Below, piece after piece: positions 16,083-25,948 of a stretch of DNA of 64,000 nucleotides. The stretch comes from an uncultured Bacteroides sp. (GTDB taxonomy: Bacteria; Bacteroidota; Bacteroidia; Bacteroidales; Bacteroidaceae). The stretch lies in assembly GCA_949296575.1 (NCBI GenBank), contig CASFPE010000018.1, forward strand, positions 1-64,000. The letters are read 5' to 3'. Made by a program: the position numbers and the translations under genes. Positions within the stretch are counted from its first letter, which is position 1; every line of letters starts with the position of its first letter. A model generated the notes under the pieces. That model saw only the letters and a program-made list of their open reading frames with translations, had not been told where the DNA came from and did not search any database.

Positions 16083-18671
16083 ATGAATTTCAACAATTTT
16101 ACCATCAAATCGCAAGAAGCCGTGCAAGAGGCGGTCAATGTGGCGCAGGCACGGGGACAGCAAGCCATCGAGCCGGTTCACTTGCTTTCCGGAGTGATGA
16201 AAGTGGGCGAGAACATCACGAACTTCCTGTTCCAGAAACTGGGCATGAACGCGCAGCAAATTGCTCTTGTCCTTGATAGGCAAATAGCTTCTCTGCCAAA
16301 GGTTTCCGGCGGTGAGCCTTACCTTAGCCGTGAGGCCAACGAGGTTTTCCAGAAAGCGGCTGATTATAGCAAGGAGTATGGTGATGAATATGTTTCTTTG
16401 GAGCTGATAATCCTGGCATTGTTCAAGGTGAACAGTACGGCTTCGAATATATTGAAGGACGCAGGCATGACAGAAAAGGAATTGAAGGCTGCCATATCCG
16501 AGCTTCGGAAAGGCGAAAAGGTGACTTCGCAATCCAGTGAGGACACTTACCAGGCATTGAACAAATATGCCATCAATCTGAACGAAGCTGCCCGGAGCGG
16601 GAAGCTTGACCCTGTCATTGGGCGGGATGAGGAAATACGCCGTGTGCTTCAGATATTGAGCCGGCGCACCAAGAACAATCCTATCTTGATTGGCGAACCG
16701 GGTACGGGAAAAACAGCCATTGTGGAAGGTCTGGCACATCGTATCCTGAGGGGCGACGTGCCGGAGAACCTGAAAGACAAGCAAGTTTATTCCCTTGACA
16801 TGGGTGCGCTTATCGCCGGTGCCAAATATAAAGGTGAGTTTGAGGAACGTTTGAAAGCCGTTATTAATGAAGTGAAAAATTCCGATGGCAACATCATCTT
16901 GTTCATCGATGAAATCCACACTTTGGTAGGAGCAGGAAAAGGTGAGGGTGCTATGGATGCCGCCAACATTCTGAAACCGGCCTTGGCACGGGGCGAATTG
17001 CGAAGCATCGGTGCCACTACGCTTGACGAGTACCAGAAATACTTTGAAAAAGATAAAGCTTTGGAACGCCGTTTCCAGACCGTGTTTGTCAATGAGCCGG
17101 ATGTGCTGAGCAGCATATCCATCCTTCGCGGGTTGAAGGAACGTTACGAGAACCACCACAAAGTGCGTATCAAGGACGATGCCATCATTGCAGCCGTGGA
17201 ACTTTCTAACCGTTACATCACTGACCGTTTCTTGCCGGACAAGGCGATTGACCTGATGGATGAGGCTGCTGCGAAACTTCGCATGGAGCGCGATTCAGTG
17301 CCGGAGGAGTTGGATGAAATCACCCGGAAAATCAAACAGTTGGAGATAGAACGCGAAGCCATCAAGCGCGAGAAGGATGAACCGAAACTGGAACAGCTTA
17401 CCAAGGAAATTGCGGAATTGAAAGAGCAGGAAAACTCATTCAAGGCAAAATGGGAAAGCGAAAAGGCTTTGGTGAACAAGATACAGCAGAACAAGCAGCA
17501 AATAGAGCAACTGAAGTTTGAAGCTGACAAGGCGGAACGTGAAGGCGATTATGGCAGGGTAGCCGAAATACGTTATGGCAAGTTGAAGGCATTGAATGAT
17601 GAGATTGCAGGAATACAAGAACAATTGCATCACACGCAAGGCGACAGTGCGATGATCAAGGAAGAAGTGGATGCAGAGGATATTGCGGATGTGGTGTCGC
17701 GATGGACGGGCATTCCTGTAAGCAAGATGCTGCAAAGCGAACGCGAGAAACTGTTGCACTTGGAAGATGAACTGCACTTGCGGGTGATAGGGCAAGATGA
17801 AGCCATATCGGCTGTTTCTGATGCCGTCCGTCGCAGCCGTGCAGGCTTGCAAGACCCGAAACGTCCTATCGGTTCGTTCATTTTCTTAGGCACGACCGGT
17901 GTGGGCAAAACAGAGCTGGCGAAAGCATTGGCCGAGTATTTGTTTGACGATGAAAGCCTGATGACCCGTATCGATATGAGCGAGTACCAAGAGAAGCATT
18001 CTGTATCGCGATTGATTGGAGCGCCTCCCGGATACGTAGGTTATGACGAAGGCGGTCAGTTGACCGAAGCAGTGAGAAGGAAGCCTTATTCGGTCGTGTT
18101 GTTCGATGAGATAGAAAAAGCGCATCCGGATGTGTTCAACATTCTGCTTCAGGTGTTGGACGATGGCCGTTTGACGGACAACAAGGGGCGTGTCGTCAAT
18201 TTCAAGAACACCATCATCATCATGACATCCAAGTTAGGAAGCTCCTACATACAGAGACAGTTTGAGCGGATGACTCCTGAGAACAGGGAAGTCATCATTG
18301 AGGAGACGAAGAAGGAAGTGATGTCGATGCTGAAGAAGACGATCCGGCCGGAGTTCCTTAACCGTATTGACGAGACCATCATGTTCTTGCCGTTGAACAA
18401 AGAGCAGATAGAGCAGATTGTGACGCTCCAGATTAACGGCATTAAGAAAATGTTGTCGGAAAACGGTGTGGAACTTCAGATGACGGATGCCGCCACGCAG
18501 TTCCTTGCCAGCACAGGATATGACCCTGAATTTGGTGCCCGCCCCGTGAAACGTGCCATCCAGCGTTATTTGCTGAACGATTTGTCACGCAAGTTGTTGG
18601 CACAAGAAGTGGATCGCAGCAAGCCGATTATTGTGGGCGTAGGCGGCGACCATTTGATTTTCAGGAATTGA
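16083..18671 (+). CDS. clpB: ATP-dependent chaperone ClpB
   Basis: An 862-residue Hsp100 disaggregase that with DnaK rescues aggregated protein in the cytoplasm. In order: a Clp N-domain (residues 1-145), AAA-1 with Walker A GEPGTGKT (about 204) and Walker [12 protein letters not shown], the long M-domain coiled coil (about 405-525), AAA-2 with Walker A GTTGVGKT (about 603) and [11 protein letters not shown], and a small C-terminal domain ([18 protein letters not shown]). Length is normal for ClpB. The usual sensor-1 TSNxG reads TSKLGS here, a small departure. It is a single gene followed by a strong terminator; no heat-shock promoter was identified. Confidence 0.97.
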   Translation: MNFNNFTIKSQEAVQEAVNVAQARGQQAIEPVHLLSGVMKVGENITNFLFQKLGMNAQQIALVLDRQIASLPKVSGGEPYLSREANEVFQKAADYSKEYGDEYVSLELIILALFKVNSTASNILKDAGMTEKELKAAISELRKGEKVTSQSSEDTYQALNKYAINLNEAARSGKLDPVIGRDEEIRRVLQILSRRTKNNPILIGEPGTGKTAIVEGLAHRILRGDVPENLKDKQVYSLDMGALIAGAKYKGEFEERLKAVINEVKNSDGNIILFIDEIHTLVGAGKGEGAMDAANILKPALARGELRSIGATTLDEYQKYFEKDKALERRFQTVFVNEPDVLSSISILRGLKERYENHHKVRIKDDAIIAAVELSNRYITDRFLPDKAIDLMDEAAAKLRMERDSVPEELDEITRKIKQLEIEREAIKREKDEPKLEQLTKEIAELKEQENSFKAKWESEKALVNKIQQNKQQIEQLKFEADKAEREGDYGRVAEIRYGKLKALNDEIAGIQEQLHHTQGDSAMIKEEVDAEDIADVVSRWTGIPVSKMLQSEREKLLHLEDELHLRVIGQDEAISAVSDAVRRSRAGLQDPKRPIGSFIFLGTTGVGKTELAKALAEYLFDDESLMTRIDMSEYQEKHSVSRLIGAPPGYVGYDEGGQLTEAVRRKPYSVVLFDEIEKAHPDVFNILLQVLDDGRLTDNKGRVVNFKNTIIIMTSKLGSSYIQRQFERMTPENREVIIEETKKEVMSMLKKTIRPEFLNRIDETIMFLPLNKEQIEQIVTLQINGIKKMLSENGVELQMTDAATQFLASTGYDPEFGARPVKRAIQRYLLNDLSRKLLAQEVDRSKPIIVGVGGDHLIFRN

Positions 18672-18687
18672 TGAAGCGTGTTTTTAT

Positions 18688-18731
18688 GATTCTGCCCCGC
18701 AAGTTTGTAAATGAACTTGCGGGGCAGAATC
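18688..18731. terminator. bidirectional terminator between clpB and the DUF5606 gene
   Basis: A perfect 18-bp stem (arms GATTCTGCCCCGCAAGTT at 18688-18705 and AACTTGCGGGGCAGAATC at 18714-18731) around loop tgtaaatg, serving the two convergent genes. Confidence 0.9.
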
Positions 18732-18732
18732 A

Positions 18733-19155
18733 TTATTGTTGTTCTTTTTCGTCCTTTTCTTCGCTTAAGAAGTCAGTTATTCCATTCGACACTAAGATGT
18801 TGTACCATGAGATGAGTTTCTTGATGTCGTTGGGGTAAACGCGGTCGCGGTCGAAGTCGGGCAACACTTCCGACAAGTATTGGCGGAGTTCATCAGCTGT
18901 GGCCTTCTTTGTGTCGATGGCGATTGTAGCTCCGTTTTCTTTTTCCTTGATGGCTTCTAACACTTCTTTTAGGGGCTTTTCCGCATCGTTTGTGTACATG
19001 GCGATATCGGCCAGCGAAGTGATTTTTTCATTGCCATAGGCAGGCATGCGTTTTTTCTCCGGAGTGACGCTTTCCACAATCAGCATGCTTTTGGCTTGCG
19101 ACACCAATTTATATAACCCGGGTTTCCCGGAAATGGACAAAATGTTTTTCAACAT
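18733..19155 (-). CDS. DUF5606-like conserved protein
   Basis: 140 residues starting MLKNILSISGKPGLYKLVSQ, a start characteristic of the Bacteroidetes DUF5606 family. The rest includes a motif region KRMPAYGNEKITSLADIAMY and an acidic C-terminal tail (SEEKDEKEQQ). It is soluble with no signal peptide. The N-terminal SGKPGLYKL segment suggests a small beta-barrel nucleic-acid-binding or protein-binding domain, but no function is known to me. The start at 19155 is placed by the promoter at 19194-19225. It lies in its own unit just downstream of coaE. Confidence 0.85.
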   Translation of the reverse strand: MLKNILSISGKPGLYKLVSQAKSMLIVESVTPEKKRMPAYGNEKITSLADIAMYTNDAEKPLKEVLEAIKEKENGATIAIDTKKATADELRQYLSEVLPDFDRDRVYPNDIKKLISWYNILVSNGITDFLSEEKDEKEQQ

Positions 19156-19193
19156 GATTCTTTTAAAGTTTAAGTTAGTAAAAAATAGTTTGG

Positions 19194-19225
19194 CAAAAGT
19201 AATATTCGCCTCCGATACGGGCAAA
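19194..19225 (-). promoter_or_regulatory. promoter of the DUF5606 gene
   Basis: On the minus strand TACTTTTG (19194-19201) and TTTG (19222-19225) are 20 bases apart, a perfect consensus between the coaE stop and this gene. Confidence 0.85.
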
Positions 19226-19250
19226 CCTGTCGGCAATAAATTACATAATA

Positions 19251-19844
19251 TTAGAGAAAGCGTTTTTGCAAGGCGTGCATGGCCATTTCAACTTGTGGGA
19301 TGAGCGGCCGGATGCCATCGTTATGGATTACATAGTCGGCATATTGCAGTTTTTTTTCATCTGCCATTTGGCTGGCCATCCGTTTTCGGATTGATTCTGC
19401 ATCGGCTTGGTCTCTTTCCATGCAACGTTGCAGGCGGATGTTTTCCGGTGCATGCACCATGACGATGATGTCTGTCTCGCTTGTGAATCCGGATTCTATC
19501 AATATGGCTGATTCCATTGCGGCAAAGTCATTTCCTTTTTGTTGTGCCACCCAATGGCGGAAGTGGGCTTTTACGCAGGGGTGGATAATGTGGTTTACTT
19601 CTTGCAGGTGTTGCGGGTTGCCGAAAATATAAGTTGCCAGCATTTCCCGGTTCAGCATATTGTTTTGGTAAATGTCGTGGCCTAACAGGCGGGTTAGTTT
19701 TTGGCGGATTTGTTCATTGGTTGCAGTCAGTTGCTTGGCTTCGTGGTCCGTGTCGTAAACGGGGATTCCCATGATGCGGAACAGATGGGCAACGACTGAT
19801 TTCCCGCTGCCTATTCCTCCGGTGATTCCTATTTTAATAGCCAT
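19251..19844 (-). CDS. coaE: dephospho-CoA kinase
   Basis: A 197-residue enzyme that phosphorylates the 3'-OH of dephospho-CoA, the last step of coenzyme A synthesis. The P-loop GITGGIGSGKS is at residues 6-16, followed by DTDHEAKQL (the substrate Asp region) and ESGFTSETDIIVMV. Length is normal. It overlaps the YbbR-like gene by 11 bases and is the last gene of the nusB-yajC-ybbR-coaE unit, an arrangement common in Bacteroidales. Confidence 0.95.
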   Translation of the reverse strand: MAIKIGITGGIGSGKSVVAHLFRIMGIPVYDTDHEAKQLTATNEQIRQKLTRLLGHDIYQNNMLNREMLATYIFGNPQHLQEVNHIIHPCVKAHFRHWVAQQKGNDFAAMESAILIESGFTSETDIIVMVHAPENIRLQRCMERDQADAESIRKRMASQMADEKKLQYADYVIHNDGIRPLIPQVEMAMHALQKRFL

Positions 19845-20841
19845 GGGTCTGTTCGATCAGATAATCAATTTCCTCAGGGACAATCCGGATATGGCTTATT
19901 CCGGGAGGACATGATTTTATTTTCACTTTGTATCGGTCGGTGGTGTCGCCGAGCAATTCATTGTAAGGTACTTCAATGGTGAAGTCTTCCGGGTCGACAG
20001 ACCGGAATCGGTTTAATCCCACTTGGAAAGTCACTTTTACTTTCATGGGGAAAGTCCGCAGGATTTTGTCGGGGGGAAATCCGGTGCCTTTTAAGGATAC
20101 TTCAATTGTTTTTTCCGTTATGACATCCGTGGGGAGTTGCATTTTTACGACATTTGGAACGTATTTCACGCCTTTCATTTTGCATAGTTCCACGCTTTTT
20201 GTGGTTGTGTCGGTTAAATTGGCCAGTTGGATGAATTCAGTGGGGGCGTACTCCAAAGTGTCGTCGATAAGCGCAGGTGCGTAGACCATCACTGAATCCG
20301 GTGAAAAGACCGTGTCGGTGATATAGTGCAAAGGGTCGGTGGAGAGGCTGCCGCAAAAGCGCACAGGAAGTTTTTTCCCTTTTCCTTCTGTATAGATGAA
20401 TTCCAAAGTGTCTGGTGCAACGGATAGCAATTGGGTGGAACTTTTCAATTGCCCGCTGATTGGGATTGCCAGTTCTCTGCCTGCCACCCGGGTGTGCCCG
20501 CTGTTGTCTTTGTATGCATTGAAATTGATATTCACTGGATACAATTTGTTGGCAAACATATAGTTCACTAAAACGGTCCCTTTGTCTTTCAGCCGGATGG
20601 TTAGTTTGCTGGGCGGTTCCGATGTGATCACCACGTTGTCAGGGACGTTTTTCAGCCGCACGGGTATTTGGAAATTGGTTTCATAGTCGTTTTTCAGTGT
20701 TTGAAGCAGCCAGAACCCGAACGAGATGATGAAGAAAAACAAAAAGATTAAGAATTCCTTGCTGTTGTCGCTGAGCAGGAAATTCCTAATCTTTTCCTTT
20801 GTTTTTTTGCAGTAAAGCCCTATGTCCTTTATATTGAACAT
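19834..20841 (-). CDS. YbbR-like domain membrane protein (CdaR-type)
   Basis: 335 residues: a short cytoplasmic N-terminus, one membrane segment (FLIFLFFFIISFGFWLLQ, about 30-47), then an outward-facing region with repeated YbbR-like modules. These show as the recurring pattern of VRLKNVPDNVVITSEPPSKL and VSLKGTGFPPDKILR. In Firmicutes YbbR (CdaR) proteins modulate the cyclic-di-AMP synthase; here no cdaA is adjacent, so the role is open. The repeats may form rods between membranes. It overlaps coaE and follows yajC by 5 bases. Confidence 0.85.
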   Translation of the reverse strand: MFNIKDIGLYCKKTKEKIRNFLLSDNSKEFLIFLFFFIISFGFWLLQTLKNDYETNFQIPVRLKNVPDNVVITSEPPSKLTIRLKDKGTVLVNYMFANKLYPVNINFNAYKDNSGHTRVAGRELAIPISGQLKSSTQLLSVAPDTLEFIYTEGKGKKLPVRFCGSLSTDPLHYITDTVFSPDSVMVYAPALIDDTLEYAPTEFIQLANLTDTTTKSVELCKMKGVKYVPNVVKMQLPTDVITEKTIEVSLKGTGFPPDKILRTFPMKVKVTFQVGLNRFRSVDPEDFTIEVPYNELLGDTTDRYKVKIKSCPPGISHIRIVPEEIDYLIEQTHGY

Positions 20842-20846
20842 TCTGC

Positions 20847-21173
20847 TTATTTGGCAACTCCTTGTGCTTGGTCAGGAGCAGCAGCGAAGATGGAGTTTTT
20901 GTCAATCGTGATTTTCACGTTGTCTGCGATTTCCAATACTACGGTTGCGTCATCAATGCTTTTGATTTTTCCGTAGATGCCTCCTGCGGTGACCACTTTC
21001 TGCCCCACCTCCAAGTTCTTGCGGAAGTTTTGGATTTCTTTTTGTTTCTTGTTTTGCGGGCGTATCATGAAGAAATACATGATAGCGAAGATGGCTATCA
21101 TCATTGCCCAGAAAGTCCAGCTTCCTGAAGCTGCGCCGCCTTGTTGTTGCAATAAAATTGTCAATAATTCCAT
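20847..21173 (-). CDS. yajC: preprotein translocase subunit YajC
   Basis: A 108-residue single-span inner-membrane protein that associates with SecDF. The membrane segment WTFWAMMIAIFAIMYFFMIR is followed directly by the family signature PQNKKQKEIQNFRKNLEVGQ and KVVTAGGIYGKI. The C-terminal cytoplasmic part is a small beta domain (VVLEIADNVKITIDKNSI). Length matches the family. It lies 43 bases after nusB. Confidence 0.95.
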   Translation of the reverse strand: MELLTILLQQQGGAASGSWTFWAMMIAIFAIMYFFMIRPQNKKQKEIQNFRKNLEVGQKVVTAGGIYGKIKSIDDATVVLEIADNVKITIDKNSIFAAAPDQAQGVAK

Positions 21174-21216
21174 GGTTCTTTATTATTAATATTGAATCAA
21201 ATGTTTCACAAAAATA

Positions 21217-22143
21217 TTAGTTTTTCGTCAGCTTCCCGTCTTTTTTTAATTGATTAACAATTCCATCCAAAGTGCCGTTTACAAAGCCTGCGCTTTTGGG
21301 CGTGCTGTAGCTTTTGGCGATTTCGATGTATTCGTTCAGCGACACGTTGATGGGTATGTTGGGGAAACTCAGTATTTCGGCCAAGGCTATTTGCATGATG
21401 ATGACATCCATGAATGCCACGCGGTCCAAGTCCCAGTTGCGGGTGCCTTCGCTTATGATGTGCCGGTAATAGTCGCTATTCAAAATGGCGCGTCGGAAAA
21501 GCTTGCGGGCGAAGTCTTTGTCTTCTTCATCTTTGAATTCCGGCAGCAGGGCTTGGCTGGCGCCGTTTTTTTCTTCGAAGCGTTTGATGGTTTTGATGAC
21601 GAATGTATCCACAATGGCCTTGTCGTCGTTCCAATAGAGGCTTTGGTCTTCCAAAAGCTGGTCCAGTTCCTCATTGTTGAATATGAAAGTTTTGTAGAGT
21701 TTCCGCCACAGTTCGCGGTCGTCGGTGTAGGCCGGCGCTTCAATGGCGAGGTATTCTTTGTAGATGCTTGATGAAATGATTTCCTCATAGAGTTTCTTTA
21801 TGAACTCCTGCCCTTCGGCCCAGTTCTTCTTTTGGTTGTTGGCAAAATCGTCCAATTGCTGGTTGGCTTCCAATTGCATGGCGAATTTGTTTTCTGCCAG
21901 CTTGATGTGCGGGGTCATGTCTTCCTTGGTTGGAGTAAGCCTGTTTTGAGCCAAATCGATTTTTTTCTGCGCATGCCTGGTTATTTCCACTATCAACAAT
22001 AATAGGTAATTGTATAAATCGTATGCTTTTGATAAGCTGAAGAACAATTCTTTTTCTGCCGTGTCTATGTTTTTATTCCCGTTTTGGTAATAAGCGTAAA
22101 TGATTTGTACAATTTTAAGACGGATAAGAACTCTGTTGATCAT
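21217..22143 (-). CDS. nusB: transcription antitermination factor NusB, long form
   Basis: 308 residues, about twice E. coli NusB, as usual in Bacteroidetes. The NusB fold is in the C-terminal half: DFARKLFRRAILNSDYYRHI (about 210), then DRVAFMDVIIMQIALAEILS and NVSLNEYIEIAKSYSTPKSA, the conserved end. The N-terminal half is an extra helical region starting MINRVLIRLKIVQIIYAYYQ. NusB with NusE supports rRNA antitermination. First gene of the unit; promoter at 22174-22206. Confidence 0.92.
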   Translation of the reverse strand: MINRVLIRLKIVQIIYAYYQNGNKNIDTAEKELFFSLSKAYDLYNYLLLLIVEITRHAQKKIDLAQNRLTPTKEDMTPHIKLAENKFAMQLEANQQLDDFANNQKKNWAEGQEFIKKLYEEIISSSIYKEYLAIEAPAYTDDRELWRKLYKTFIFNNEELDQLLEDQSLYWNDDKAIVDTFVIKTIKRFEEKNGASQALLPEFKDEEDKDFARKLFRRAILNSDYYRHIISEGTRNWDLDRVAFMDVIIMQIALAEILSFPNIPINVSLNEYIEIAKSYSTPKSAGFVNGTLDGIVNQLKKDGKLTKN

Positions 22144-22173
22144 ATATTTATGTTTATCGATTCATTTGAGCCG

Positions 22174-22206
22174 CAAAAGTAGTTAAATTTGCCGTTAATG
22201 GGCAAA
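22174..22206 (-). promoter_or_regulatory. promoter of the nusB-yajC-ybbR-coaE operon
   Basis: On the minus strand TACTTTTG (22174-22181) and TTTG (22203-22206) are 21 bases apart, about 25 bases ahead of the nusB start. Confidence 0.8.
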
Positions 22207-22344
22207 TAAAATCGTTTTTTTCTGCAATAATTGTGGCTTGCGTTGAAAAAGTGGGTTCGGAGGCCAACTTTATGCCTTTTTCTTTTGATGTATAAAAAAA
22301 AATATCCAATTTTGGCCCCGGTTTTAAATTTATTCGAAAAGACA

Positions 22345-22737
22345 ATGGAAGAATTCAAAAAGAGAGACAATGGCGAGATGAGCGATAAGGAAATCCTTTT
22401 TTCCAAATCCATCAAGGCAGGAAAGCGCATCTATTATCTGGACGTGAAAAAGAGCCGTAAGGATGAAATGTTTCTGGCCATAACGGAGAGCAAGAAAATT
22501 TTTTCGAATGGAGGAGACGAGTCGCAGGTGACATTCGAAAAGCACAAGATATTTTTGTATAGGGAAGATTTCGAAAAATTCATGGACGGCTTGTCCGAAG
22601 CCATCGGGTTTATTAATAATGCCCAAGGCGAATGCCCGGTAAAGGGCGGCAACGGCAAGGAGGAGAAAGAGTCCGGCGCCCCGGAAGAAACCGTTTCAAA
22701 GGATAGTGAAATAAAGATTGATATCGATTTTGAATGA
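22345..22737 (+). CDS. PUR-domain (DUF3276) nucleic-acid-binding protein
   Basis: 130 residues. Residues about 12-85 (KEILFSKSIKAGKRIYYLDV, RKDEMFLAITESKK, then KHKIFLYREDFEKFMDGL) are the PUR-alpha-like single-stranded nucleic-acid-binding fold found across Bacteroidetes and spirochaetes. The C-terminus is a low-complexity acidic tail (EEKESGAPEETVSKDSE, then IDIDFE). ATG at 22345 starts the conserved part; the frame continues upstream through the promoter region. A weak promoter fits at 22284-22314 (TTTG, 19 bases, CAATTTTG). Divergent from nusB. Confidence 0.88.
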   Translation: MEEFKKRDNGEMSDKEILFSKSIKAGKRIYYLDVKKSRKDEMFLAITESKKIFSNGGDESQVTFEKHKIFLYREDFEKFMDGLSEAIGFINNAQGECPVKGGNGKEEKESGAPEETVSKDSEIKIDIDFE

Positions 22738-22763
22738 GCGTTGCCTTCATTTGAAGGCATGTG

Positions 22764-22795
22764 TTTGCATGTTTGATATTTTGTTGCTAACTTTG
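22764..22795 (+). promoter_or_regulatory. promoter of rplY-pth-S4 unit
   Basis: TTTG (22764-22767) and TAACTTTG (22788-22795), 20 bases apart. It leaves a leader of about 80 nt before rplY in which ATCATGTGTGAT forms a small hairpin. A GCCTTC/GAAGGC hairpin at 22742-22759 just upstream may end the preceding gene. Confidence 0.8.
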
Positions 22796-22881
22796 CGCCG
22801 CTTTTTGCAGCATCATGTGTGATGGTGAATTAAGCAACGTGATTGAAAACTTAATTTAGAGTAACACAAAAAAATTAGAAA

Positions 22882-23493
22882 ATGAAATCATTTGCATTGG
22901 CAGGGACGTCGAGAAGCATCGCAGAACGTTCATCTGCACAAAAAAGAAATCTGAAAGCGATGCGCAGGAACAATGAAGTTCCTTGTGTGTTGTATGGCGT
23001 GGACAAGGACGAGCAAGGCAAGCCGGTGGCTACCCATTTCTCTGTTCCTTACGACAGCCTCCGCAAGTTGGTCTACACTCCCCATATCTATGTGGTGGAC
23101 TTGACCATTGACGGGAAATTGGTGAATGCCGTAATGAAAGAAATCCAGTTCCATCCGGTGAAAGACACGATTCTTCACGTGGACTTCTACCAAATCAATG
23201 AGGAGAAACCGATTGTCATGGAAGTGCCGGTGGCCATCGAAGGCTTGGCAGAAGGTGTGAAAGCCGGTGGAAAGCTGTCGTTGCAAGTTCGCAAATTGAA
23301 AGTGAAAGCTTTGTATAATGTAATTCCGGAACGCTTGACCATCAACGTGACGAACTTGGGCTTAGGCAAGACCATCAAAGTGGGCGACCTTTCTTACGAA
23401 GGATTGGAATTGCTGAATGCGAAAGATGCCGTGGTTTGCGCCGTGAAGTTGACGCGTGCCGCAAGAGGCGCCGCAGCCGCAGCAGGAAAATAA
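22882..23493 (+). CDS. rplY: 50S ribosomal protein L25, long CTC form
   Basis: 203 residues. The N-terminal L25 domain binds 5S rRNA (RNLKAMRRNNEVPCVLYGVD, then LVYTPHIYVVDLTIDG, DTILHVDFYQI). The C-terminal CTC extension follows from about residue 100 (VPVAIEGLAEGVKAGGKLS). An Ala-rich tail (RGAAAAAGK) ends it. Length is typical of the general-stress/CTC form. It is followed 15 bases later by pth, a widespread pairing. Confidence 0.95.
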   Translation: MKSFALAGTSRSIAERSSAQKRNLKAMRRNNEVPCVLYGVDKDEQGKPVATHFSVPYDSLRKLVYTPHIYVVDLTIDGKLVNAVMKEIQFHPVKDTILHVDFYQINEEKPIVMEVPVAIEGLAEGVKAGGKLSLQVRKLKVKALYNVIPERLTINVTNLGLGKTIKVGDLSYEGLELLNAKDAVVCAVKLTRAARGAAAAAGK

Positions 23494-23508
23494 GATTGGA
23501 TTTTTTGA

Positions 23509-24072
23509 ATGAAATACTTGATAGCAGGCTTGGGCAATATCGGTGCTGAATACCGGGATACCCGCCACAATATTGGGTTTGACGTGTTGGACGCCTTGGC
23601 AAAGGCGTCCAATTTCGTTTTTGCCGACGGGCGATATGGTGCTACGGCCACTCTGTCGCTGAAGGGGAGGCAACTGCTGTTCCTGAAGCCGTCCACTTAC
23701 ATGAACTTGAGCGGGAATGCCGTGCGTTATTACCTGCAAAAGGAAAACATCCCTGTGGAAAACCTTCTGGTGGTGGTGGACGACCTTTCGCTTCCTTTTG
23801 GCACGTTGAGGCTGAAGCCGAAAGGCAGCGACGGCGGACACAACGGGTTGAAGCACATTGCCGCCACCTTAGGCACGCAGGAATACGCCCGTTTGCGCTT
23901 TGGCATCGGCAACGACTTTCCACGGGGCGGTCAAATCGACTATGTGCTGGGGCGTTTCTCTGCCGAAGAGCAGGCTGCTTTGCCGGAACGTTTGGCGCAG
24001 GCGGGCGAAATCATTAAAAGTTTTTGCCTGGCAGGCATCAGCATCACCATGAATGCTTACAACAAGAAATGA
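23509..24072 (+). CDS. pth: peptidyl-tRNA hydrolase
   Basis: 187 residues; it cleaves peptidyl-tRNA released from stalled ribosomes. Signatures: [20 protein letters not shown] with the catalytic His near residue 20, [12 protein letters not shown] near 63, [20 protein letters not shown] near 91-110 with catalytic Asp, and GGHNGLKHI. Normal length. Its TGA stop overlaps the ATG of the S4 gene as ATGA. Confidence 0.97.
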   Translation: MKYLIAGLGNIGAEYRDTRHNIGFDVLDALAKASNFVFADGRYGATATLSLKGRQLLFLKPSTYMNLSGNAVRYYLQKENIPVENLLVVVDDLSLPFGTLRLKPKGSDGGHNGLKHIAATLGTQEYARLRFGIGNDFPRGGQIDYVLGRFSAEEQAALPERLAQAGEIIKSFCLAGISITMNAYNKK

Positions 24073-24491
24073 GGATGGCAGAGGCACGGATTGACAAATG
24101 GATGTGGGCGGTGCGCATTTTCAAGACGCGCACGATTGCCGCCGAAGCCTGCAAGAAAGGGCATGTGTGGATTAACAGCGTGCAGGCAAAGCCGTCGCGG
24201 ATGGTGAAGGCGGGCGACGTGGTGCAAGTGAAGAAGCCCCCCGTCACGTATTCTTTCAAGGTGTTGCAGACGATAGAAAACCGCGTGGGTGCCAAGTTGG
24301 TGAACGAATACATGGAAAACGTCACCACGCCCGACCAGTACGAACTGTTGGAGATGAACAAGATAAGCGGTTTCGTCAACCGTGCGCGCGGCACAGGCCG
24401 TCCCACCAAGAAGGAACGCCGCAGCCTGGAAGAGTTCATGATGCCGGATTTCTTGGGCGACTTTGATTCCGCAGACGACGAGGAGGAATAG
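24069..24491 (+). CDS. S4-domain RNA-binding protein (Hsp15-like)
   Basis: 140 residues from ATG 24069 (ATGA overlap with pth); the ATG at 24075 ([11 protein letters not shown]) is an equally good start. Residues 5-65 are an S4 domain ([40 protein letters not shown]), as in heat-shock protein 15, which frees nascent chains left on 50S subunits. The C-terminal part ([20 protein letters not shown]) is basic with an acidic end. Coupling to pth fits a shared role in ribosome rescue, which is inference. Confidence 0.88.
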   Translation: MRMAEARIDKWMWAVRIFKTRTIAAEACKKGHVWINSVQAKPSRMVKAGDVVQVKKPPVTYSFKVLQTIENRVGAKLVNEYMENVTTPDQYELLEMNKISGFVNRARGTGRPTKKERRSLEEFMMPDFLGDFDSADDEEE

Positions 24492-24515
24492 AGGGGGAAA
24501 CTATTCAAGTATAAC

Positions 24516-24547
24516 CGAAAAACGGGCAATCTCCGCACGTTTTTTCG
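24516..24547 (+). terminator. terminator after the S4 gene
   Basis: CGAAAAACG (24516-24524) pairs with CGTTTTTTCG (24538-24547) around a 13-nt loop, with the T-run inside the second arm. Confidence 0.7.
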
Positions 24548-24590
24548 TTTATAACCGAAACTTTGCTATATTTGCATCAAACTTTAGGTT

Positions 24591-25862
24591 ATGGACGAAA
24601 GATTGAACGTGCTTCGTAAATACAATTTCTGGGAATCGGCGCATTTTGATTTCGGGTTTAAACGTGCCGAATATACGGATAAGATTACCGATTACATCGG
24701 CAATCGATTGGTCAAGGTATTAATTGGGCAACGGCGCACAGGAAAAAGTTATATATTGAGGCAGATAGCCCAAGAATTGGTTGTAACGGGTGTTAATCCT
24801 AAAAACACTTTGTTCATAAACCGGGAGCTTACAGACTTTGAGTTTATAAAGACGCATAAGGACCTTGAAGAATTGGTTGAACTTTATAAAAGCGAACTGA
24901 ATCCTTCTGGGAAGATCTATATATTTATTGATGAGATACAGCTGATTGAAGGGTGGGAAAAGCCGGTCAACTCTTATTCGCAGGATTATGCCACAGAATA
25001 TGAACTATTCATCAGTGGCTCTAATTCAAAGATGTTGTCTGGGGAGTTGTCCACGTTGCTTTCCGGCAGATACATTGAGTTTGCAATTTATCCTTTCGGT
25101 TATAGGGAATTTTTAGGAATGAGGAATCTGCCGTGTGGCAAAGAGAGTTACATGGCTTATATGAATGCAGGAGGGCTTCCTGAACTGTTCTCTTTGCCGG
25201 AAAGGCAGGAAATCCGCTGCAATTATATTTCGGCTCTGAAAGATTCCATCTTGTTGAAGGACATTATACAGCGGTATAAGGTGCGTGAGCCTAAATTGCT
25301 TGAAGACATTTTCGCGTTTTTAGTGAACAATGCTTCCAACATGATATCGGTTAACAGCATTGTGAATTATTTCAAAGGGAAAAAGCGTAAAACCAGTTAC
25401 GACATTGTTGCTGCCTACATCGGTTATATCGAAGATGCTTTCCTAATACATCGGTGCAAACGTTATGACATAAAAGGGAAAGAGGTGTTGGCAGGAACAG
25501 CCAAGCTGTACATGAACGATCTTGCTTATAAGAATTTCCTGTATGCAGGATTTGCATACGGTATCGGGTATAAGCTGGAAAACCTTGTTTTCTTGGAGTT
25601 GAAGCGGGCAGGGTATGATGTTTACACCGGGTATTCCAAAGAAAAGGAAGTTGATTTTGTTGCCCGGAAGAATGACCGGATTATTTATATACAGAGTTCT
25701 TATGCATTGGTTGACGAGAATACGGTGATGAGGGAATACATGCCATTGGAAATGATACGGGACAGTTATGAGAAATGGGTTGTTTCGTTGGATGATTTCG
25801 TCTTGCCATCCAATAATGGCATCCGCCATGTCCAAGCATGGAACTTGCTTTCGGTGGTATAG
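24591..25862 (+). CDS. AAA+ ATPase of the DUF4143 family
   Basis: 423 residues: an N-terminal ATPase with Walker A IGQRRTGKS (about 45) and Walker B IYIFIDEIQ (about 108), then FISGSNSKMLSGELSTLLSG (sensor region), and a C-terminal DUF4143 domain with a nuclease-like end (LKRAGYDVYTGYSKEKEVDF). The family is abundant and variable in Bacteroidetes; its role is unsettled. The gene is clearly AT-richer than its neighbours and stands alone between two terminators, with -7 element TATATTTG at 24567-24574, so recent acquisition is plausible. Confidence 0.9.
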   Translation: MDERLNVLRKYNFWESAHFDFGFKRAEYTDKITDYIGNRLVKVLIGQRRTGKSYILRQIAQELVVTGVNPKNTLFINRELTDFEFIKTHKDLEELVELYKSELNPSGKIYIFIDEIQLIEGWEKPVNSYSQDYATEYELFISGSNSKMLSGELSTLLSGRYIEFAIYPFGYREFLGMRNLPCGKESYMAYMNAGGLPELFSLPERQEIRCNYISALKDSILLKDIIQRYKVREPKLLEDIFAFLVNNASNMISVNSIVNYFKGKKRKTSYDIVAAYIGYIEDAFLIHRCKRYDIKGKEVLAGTAKLYMNDLAYKNFLYAGFAYGIGYKLENLVFLELKRAGYDVYTGYSKEKEVDFVARKNDRIIYIQSSYALVDENTVMREYMPLEMIRDSYEKWVVSLDDFVLPSNNGIRHVQAWNLLSVV

Positions 25863-25874
25863 GAAAAAAATGGA

Positions 25875-25928
25875 ATGAATCCCAGTTTTTGCAGCTCAAT
25901 GGAAAGAGTGGCAAGCACTGGGATTCAT
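25875..25928. terminator. inverted repeat between convergent genes, likely terminator
   Basis: Perfect 12-bp arms ATGAATCCCAGT (25875-25886) and ACTGGGATTCAT (25917-25928) around a 30-nt loop, between the ATPase and the convergent lipoprotein gene. The long loop and lack of a T-run make it less certain than others. Confidence 0.5.
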
Positions 25929-25948
25929 GCAGGCCTCAAGGCAATAGC